From NCBI GenBank assembly GCA_015698045.1, contig BLAL01000324.1, positions 1,076,501 through 1,140,500 on the forward strand: a stretch of DNA of 64,000 nucleotides. Reading direction: 5' to 3'. The notes under the pieces were generated by a model, which was not told the origin of the DNA, did not search any database, and was given only the letters and a program-made list of their open reading frames with translations. Of the stretch, positions 58,310 to 64,000 are shown piece after piece (position 1 is the first letter of the stretch; every line of letters begins with the position of its first letter). Source of the DNA: Rhizophagus clarus (Eukaryota; Glomeromycota; Glomeromycetes; Glomerales; Glomeraceae). Position numbers and translations under genes: made by a program.

Positions 58310-58640
58310 TTTCTGAAGGTAAATTTGAGTGGAGGAGGTTTTTTTTAATTTTTTATATAGTACTTTAAGAACGTTATTGGCGTTCTTTTCTTTCTCTTTA
58401 TGGGATCTTGTAGGAACGGTTCTTCAGCCATGATTCCTAGAGGTAAATTCGGGGGAGGATTTGGTTTTTTGATATATGAACGCTACTGACATTCTTTCTC
58501 TTTTTGTAGGAATGGACTGTTTGACCATTTCCTGGAGGTAAATTCAAGGGGCAGGGCTTAGTCTTTGCCATAAAAAAAGCACTGACGTTCTTTTTTTTTC
58601 TTTTTTTTGCAGGAACTGATCATTTAGCCATGATTCTCAA
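58310..58640 (+). repeat. Ladder of splice-site-like repeats
   Basis: Three units of about 100 bp. Each has a GACGTTCTTTxxTTTCTTTTTGTAGG polypyrimidine/AG block, a 28-32 bp piece (GAACGGTTCTTCAGCCATGA and similar), then GAG-GTAAATTCG with a G-rich follow-up. The layout imitates tandem micro-exons flanked by acceptor and donor. No long frame runs through them. Confidence 0.6.
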
Positions 58641-59649
58641 ATAGGTTCAATTTATTCCACGATTAAATAATCGAAACAATGATGTGACCAGCTTCCTCTA
58701 GAATTGCAGAAAGACCATTTATCAATACGAAAGGATATTTATTATGAATTTCATGATAGTACATAGCGTTACATTGATCAGAGACCCAGGTCCAGTAACC
58801 TTAAGTAAATTTGAGGGACAAGGTTATTTTTGTTAATTCACTTTTTATATTAACCATTTTTGGTAAAAAAAAAAATGATATTAATACTTTTCTGTTAATC
58901 ATTTTTATTAATAAATGATTTTATTATCTGTTTTTATTAATCAAGATAAACTATATAACAAATAATAATTTTATTATATTAATAAATAGTGTATGATACT
59001 TCTAAAGGCCGGTCAGGTCCAGCCCCATCACTATGACTCTAGTTTGTCATATAGGAAAACACATAACCGTTCCCTTTCCTATCTAACCATGATGAAACAA
59101 TACTGGTTATTAAGTATGTCAATATCATGTTACCATTTTTTTTGCATTGATCTCACCACATTATATTAGTATAGTCGTATAAGCCTCAGTGGTTAAGTGT
59201 GATAAGATAAAAAGGGTATAAAAGAAAAGAGTGTTGTAGTTCATTAAAAAATTACAGTTTAGTAATAAATTATTAGCTAACTATCTACAGTAATTACAGC
59301 AGTCATTTTTTGCTAAATCATCTGAAATTTTCTCTCTAAGTTCTATAGCTAATGATTGAATCTTACAACGTAGTTAAGATAACATATAAAAAAAATAGGA
59401 TTAATTCCCAAGTTAGTCCTCCAATCCATTGCAAATAGGAAGGTACATAGTTGATTCTTTTCTTTTCCTTGTCTAACAATTCTCTCTTTTTTTATTTTTT
59501 AGAAGATAAGCTGTTATCCGATCTTAATTTTTTTTTCAGATCAGGAGTTTTGACAATTCCAGAACCACATTTCCGGTGGCTGCATTAAGAGCATTTAAGT
59601 TTTGTACCATAGAGGGAAATTAGGCTGAGCCTAATAATATAAAAAGTAA
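58641..59649. other. Gene-free region with LTR-like signals
   Basis: No gene seen. A TATAAAAGAAAAG box near 59218 and an AATAAATT signal near 59266 could belong to a decayed LTR or an old promoter, but no boundaries were found. Confidence 0.3.
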
Positions 59650-60165
59650 TTAGTCTTTGAGCTTAGCATGCTCATTATTCACTTTAGCTTTACCATATTT
59701 CAAAATTTGTCTAGCCAAAATAAATCCCGTCATATATGTATCAAAATGTGCTGAATGATACATATCAAATAGATCTGGTTTCGTTGAAGGTAAAAGAGTT
59801 GGCGGCTCTGATGCTGATACATTCTGTTGCATCTTTTCCTGATCTTGATTAAATTTACGTTTTTTTGTTTTGTTTCAGCCTCTCTTGCTTGTTATCCAAT
59901 ATAAAATCTAAATCATGTGAATTTCCACACTTCATTCTTTGTTTACAAAATCCGTGAAGAACATATTGTTCAAATACTTTATATTTTGGGGTCGATTTGA
60001 AACCTTTTTCTCATATGAATAGGATGAATTTTTGAACTGTTCTCTTTCATATTTGCGAAACAAATACGCTAAAAAGCTGCCCTTCTCCCTTGTGACAAAA
60101 TCTGCTATGTATTTTGTATCTATAATATCACTTAAAAACATCTCAGATGTGGAGTGTAAATATTA
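59650..60165 (-). pseudogene. CAF1/PARN-type ribonuclease fragment, broken
   Basis: Minus-strand pieces read DIIDTKYIADFVTREKGSFL and YLFRKYEREQ (59932-60141), then YHSAHFDTYMTGFILARQI (59650-59832). These correspond to the late part of CAF1-family 3'-5' exonucleases (poly(A)-specific ribonuclease/TOE1 type): IxDTKYxADF precedes the region with H-x-A-x-x-D-x-x-M-T-G, where His and Asp are catalytic. Between the pieces the frame changes at least twice, and the N-terminal half of the domain is not found upstream. This is a truncated duplicate, not a working deadenylase. The family assignment is by motif reading only. Confidence 0.55.
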
Positions 60166-61059
60166 TCTAAAATGAAGTAACTAATGTTATTATTTTTCTC
60201 GATATTTAGTACTGTTAAGCACTTTCAAAATGAAAATGCTTGCACATGAGCACGCATTCAAAAATGCATATAGGCCTTTAAACATTTAATGTGATGATAG
60301 TGAAGATTAGTCATAATCTCGGAATAATTGATCATCTCCTCTATTACATCTCCCTTAGTAAAATACCAAAGAAACAAAACTAGTAGAAAGTTTTTATATT
60401 AAGAAATAAAATTATAATAAAACTAAGGAACAAGTCAAACGAGTTATCAAGTCCCACAAAAGTCATATTCTTTGAAGAGCAAAAAAGAGGGTAAAAAATC
60501 CAATATTGAAAGGAAGGTACATATTCGCTTTCCATTTTTTTTTTGAAAAATAAAAAAAATTAGTGTAAATAAAGGAATTTTTATAAGAAATTTTTATCAC
60601 ACAATGACAAAATAAATTATTACACAATCAAGCAAATTATGATTACTGCGAATTATTATAATTATTATGCAATCAGACATAATTTTATGATGAAATTCTG
60701 GAAATTACATCTTTTTTATCATGATTGATAAATTATACTCAAAATAAATAATTAATATGATATCATGGTTACTGCATATTTCCATTTTTTTTTATCATAA
60801 TTAATAGTATAACATATGCTCTAAATAAAATTATACTCATTGAAATATGAAAATATTATCATAACGAAATTTCAATAATTTTTTTTTCAGGAAACTACAT
60901 CATAATATCCTATTATGATCGTGAAGACAAAAAAAACGAGTTAATGATTAAAAATGTTATCTATTAGTAAACTATCAAGGGATTATTAATTAATGAAGCA
61001 TCATAGCAAGAAAAAGATACATTATGGTTTGTTTATTCTTTGTTCGCAAACGCCATTTC
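60166..61059. other. Gene-free spacer
   Basis: AT-rich, with loosely repeated AAATTATTAxACAATCA words at 60600-60860. No gene. Confidence 0.4.
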
Positions 61060-61620
61060 TGTAAAGATGGTCAATGGTCCTACTCAGTCCTACTTGGTCC
61101 GGTCCAAGCTGGTCCCGGTCTTTGTAGGACGGACCGCGGTCCTTACTCATTTGTGGCGCAGCAGGACCAAATCCAAGACCGACCAAAAAATCATCGGTCC
61201 GTCTTACAAAAATTTATTTTTTTTTACATCTATTTTTTTTTTTTTTCTTTATAGGAATGGTTTAAAGCCTCAATTCTGCCGGTCTTTCATAAAGTTATCT
61301 TTTTTCCTCTATATTTTTTAATTTCATAATTTATAATTTGATTTTTACATACACCCTACTTTTATTTAACCATTATTAAACCTTTTTTTTTACAAATAGT
61401 TGGAGATTCTGGAAATGCTTTGACATGATGTTAAATTCACTAATAAAAATCTGTGTTGATCGGTCTTTTGAAGACCGTGATTCCAGAAAAGACTGCCGGT
61501 CTTGTTGGTCCATCACATGATCGGCAAAGACCGCAGAGAACTGCATCTTGTATGGTCCAGTCTTTTTGCATAAAAGACCGGTCCGAACCATGGTCTTTAG
61601 GACCACTGACCAACTTTACA
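61060..61620. mobile_element. Fold-back element with GGTCC-rich ends (~560 bp)
   Basis: TGTAAAGATGGTCAATGGTC at the left is mirrored by GACCACTGACCAACTTTACA at the right, with TTTC flanking both sides as a possible target duplication. About 140 bp at each end is packed with GGTCC/GGACC and GACCG words. The centre is T-rich. Frames over the ends are low-complexity artefacts. Confidence 0.75.
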
Positions 61621-62250
61621 TTTCTGGTAGCACAAGAGATAGTAATGATTTAACAGATAGCATGTTATAGAAATATGAAATGATCAAGATATGAAATACA
61701 AGTTTGATAAAGGTTAAGTACAATAAATTATTTTTATTTAAAATCTTTTTTTTTAATAAAACAATTGTATATATTTTATAAATATTATAAATAAATAAAA
61801 ATTCGAATTTTATATACAGTATACAATAATCACATATTGTATATAATTTCATAATCAATAATAAACTACAGTACTTATTAAAAATTTATATATTTTTAAT
61901 ATATTTCTACTTTTCTTTTTTTTTTTTTTTGGTTGTATATAGCATTTTTTGTTTAACCTTTTTCTTTCTTTTTTTCAAATTGTTATCTTTACATGCTGAT
62001 GGTTGACTTATCTGAAAATCTATATTTTTTCTTTGTGATTTCTTTTCTATTTGACATGTTGCTTCTATCATTCAGTTGGTGGTCAAAAGGACTAAATATC
62101 TGATGGAATTTGTATTTACCTTTCCAATTTTATTTTAACAATATTACACTTGTTTTCTTTTTACCCAATTTAGTAAGTATCTCTGGTTATTGCAGGGTGA
62201 TACGTCAAAAAAAACACCTAAACATCAATAGTCCATCTCGCATAGTATAC
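61621..62250. other. Gene-free spacer
   Basis: AT-rich with several T runs. No gene, repeat or RNA gene recognised. Confidence 0.4.
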
Positions 62251-63321
62251 TGTTATGACCCGATTTGGCACTGGTTGATTTGCGCCGATGTATGACATAT
62301 ACAACGACTTCCGATATTGCATGCGTTACGACCTGATTCGGCATTGGACGATTTGCGCCGATATACTGTACAACGATTTTTGATATTGTTTCGGACCATG
62401 ATCAAAGTGACGATTTTATTTATCGCCGTTTTCAAAATAATGTATGCAGTTATATCTGAATAAAAAAAAAGAAAACCGAAAACCGGACGAAAACTGGATG
62501 AAAACCGAACAAAACATGGATGAAAATCGGACGAATATTGGTATTCGAATATTCAATCACGAATAAATAGCGTACACCATTTTGAAAACGGAGATAATGA
62601 TGACGACAGTACATCACATGAAATAGTCGAAATTACAAGAAAATCGCTTGGCGAAAACTGATTAGTGACGGTTTGGCCGAATAATGTCGATATAAGGATG
62701 AATAACATAGTCATATGGTGGCTATGAAATATTTTATTATATATATATTTTCTTTATTTGTATTTTTAATAATATTGTGTATTTTATTGCAACAATCGGT
62801 AGACAATTAGTACAATATTATTCGTCTTCTATTTTTGTTAGTTCGCGTAGTGGCTTATAGTGAAGATCGCTCCTAATTAATAGTCACATTTCCCCTTGTC
62901 ACGAATGAAACGATTTCGATTGTTGATGTGATGTATTACGAAATACGAGATCTTGATAAAAAAAAAAAGAAAGATGAAGAGCAGCTATAAAGGGGGAAGA
63001 AATTGTTGATAGTAAAGAGGAGAGACACAAGTAAACTAGAAGAATAGTTTATAACCCTTCCCTTTTCTTCACTTTCGCCCCTTTGTCTACCGGTGTGTCA
63101 TATTTTAATAATAAAATATACTTTATTTCTGCTATATACATCGCATATTTTCTTTTGCTTTGTTATATTAACGATTTTTGTCCGAGTTATTGTATCCCAA
63201 ATTATAGTCGCTTGTTAGATGTATGGCTCGACGATTCTTAACATGTATCGTCGAAATACCTGCTGAAAGAGGTATAATTGTGATCCAACCGGAACTAATC
63301 CTCTTTCTGTTACCGGTAACA
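62251..63321 (+). mobile_element. LTR copy related to the solo LTR at 25718 (~1.07 kb)
   Basis: Starts TGTTATGACCCGATTTGG and ends TTACCGGTAACA. It shares CATTGGACGATTTGCGCCGA, AGTTCGCGTAGTGGCTTATA, TTTCCCCTTGTCAC and GAAAGAGGTATAATTGTG with the 25718 copy. It is longer because the first ~80 bp are duplicated and because a small GGATGAAAACCGAACAAAAC-type minisatellite lies at 62465-62535. No clear target duplication. Fossil. Confidence 0.7.
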
Positions 63322-63430
63322 CGTGCCGAATGATGATCAATGTATGCCTTACCTAAGAGTAGATGTTGGAGGCATAGGCTTTCGAACTTGAGCTCTTCCT
63401 TGTTTTACACTCTTAAATACTGTTAATTGA

Positions 63431-64000
63431 AGTCGATTTGGCCGAATAATGTCGATATGGTGAGAACGAATATAGTCACATGATGGCGATGTATTACATA
63501 ATTATTTATTTTTATTATTATTTATAATTATAGATATATTTTTATTTATATTATGTTATCGTTATATATATTTTTTCTTAATTTGTATTTTTAATAACAT
63601 CGTAGATAAATAGCACAATAGTATTCGTCTTCTATTTTTAATAGTTCGCGTAGTGGCTTATAACAAATATCCTCCATAAATTTATTAATTAATAGTCACA
63701 TTTGCCCATCCGTCACAAATGACACAATTCTGATTGTTGAAGTGATGCATTACGAGATCTTGATTGAAAAAGAGATGAAGAATCATTATAAAAAAAAGGG
63801 AAATTGCTGATAGTGAAGAGAACACAAGTAATCGGTAATATATACGATTAATAACCTCTTTTGCCCTACATTCGTCTACCGGTGTTTACATTTACTGTTT
63901 AAATGACATACATTTGTTTCTGTTGTATAATATTATGCTGTTTTACTTATACTAACAATCCGAGTTGCTGTATTATGAAACTATAACCAATTGTCCGACG
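63431..64000 (+). mobile_element. Partial LTR copy at the right edge
   Basis: From TTTGGCCGAATAATGTCGAT it follows the 62251 copy (position 62665 onward) through AGTTCGCGTAGTGGCTTATA and the ATTGTTGAAGTGATGCATTACG region to the window end. The 5' part of the LTR is missing. The ~110 bp between the two copies (63322-63430) is unrelated to either. Fossil. Confidence 0.65.

Noticed and set aside
61024-61653. Frames of 66-93 codons over the GGTCC-rich ends
   Set aside because: They lie in the inverted arms of a fold-back element and exist in several frames at once, which indicates repeat composition rather than coding.

Overview
This window looks like nuclear DNA of an arbuscular mycorrhizal fungus, most likely Rhizophagus irregularis or a close relative. 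I base this on the very AT-rich sequence, the short (about 70-100 bp) GT-AG introns, and the gene families present: Sel1-repeat kinases, zinc-ribbon/tyrosine-kinase-like (TKL) kinases, Rhizophagus-type F-box proteins, MATA-HMG-like HMG-box genes and Myb/SANT-like genes. It is also densely packed with fold-back DNA elements. The organism is inferred from family knowledge; no search was run.

Left part (1-7.3 kb): part of a Polinton-type virus-like element (family B DNA polymerase, running off the left edge), a divergent small Cys-rich gene and a ~200 bp satellite. These abut a hairpin, and immediately after it lies a 5'-truncated Sel1-repeat/kinase gene. 7.3-10.6 kb holds repeats, including a 1.47 kb DNA element with long terminal inverted repeats.

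Kinase region (10.7-21.5 kb): two convergent kinase genes built from tandemly duplicated exons. Each exon encodes a Cys4 zinc ribbon plus a kinase N-lobe, and only the last module of each gene is joined to a C-lobe. The minus-strand gene also has a hydrophobic, probably membrane-anchoring N-terminus. Between them a pogo-like transposon sits inside an older inverted-repeat element.

Myb/SANT cluster (22-37.3 kb): five paralogous genes, two on + and three on -. Four of them share a 26-bp micro-exon. The first two lie in a direct segmental duplication interrupted by a solo LTR, and the first gene reads into that LTR for its C-terminus.

Right part (38-64 kb): a multi-pass membrane protein gene, a long run of nested fold-back elements (39-45.5 kb), an F-box gene, a tandem pair of HMG-box genes (the second broken, with an LTR in it), a ladder of splice-site-like repeats, a broken CAF1-type nuclease fragment and LTR copies at the right edge. 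The strongest candidates for something under-described are the tandem N-lobe kinases and the clustered micro-exon Myb-like family.
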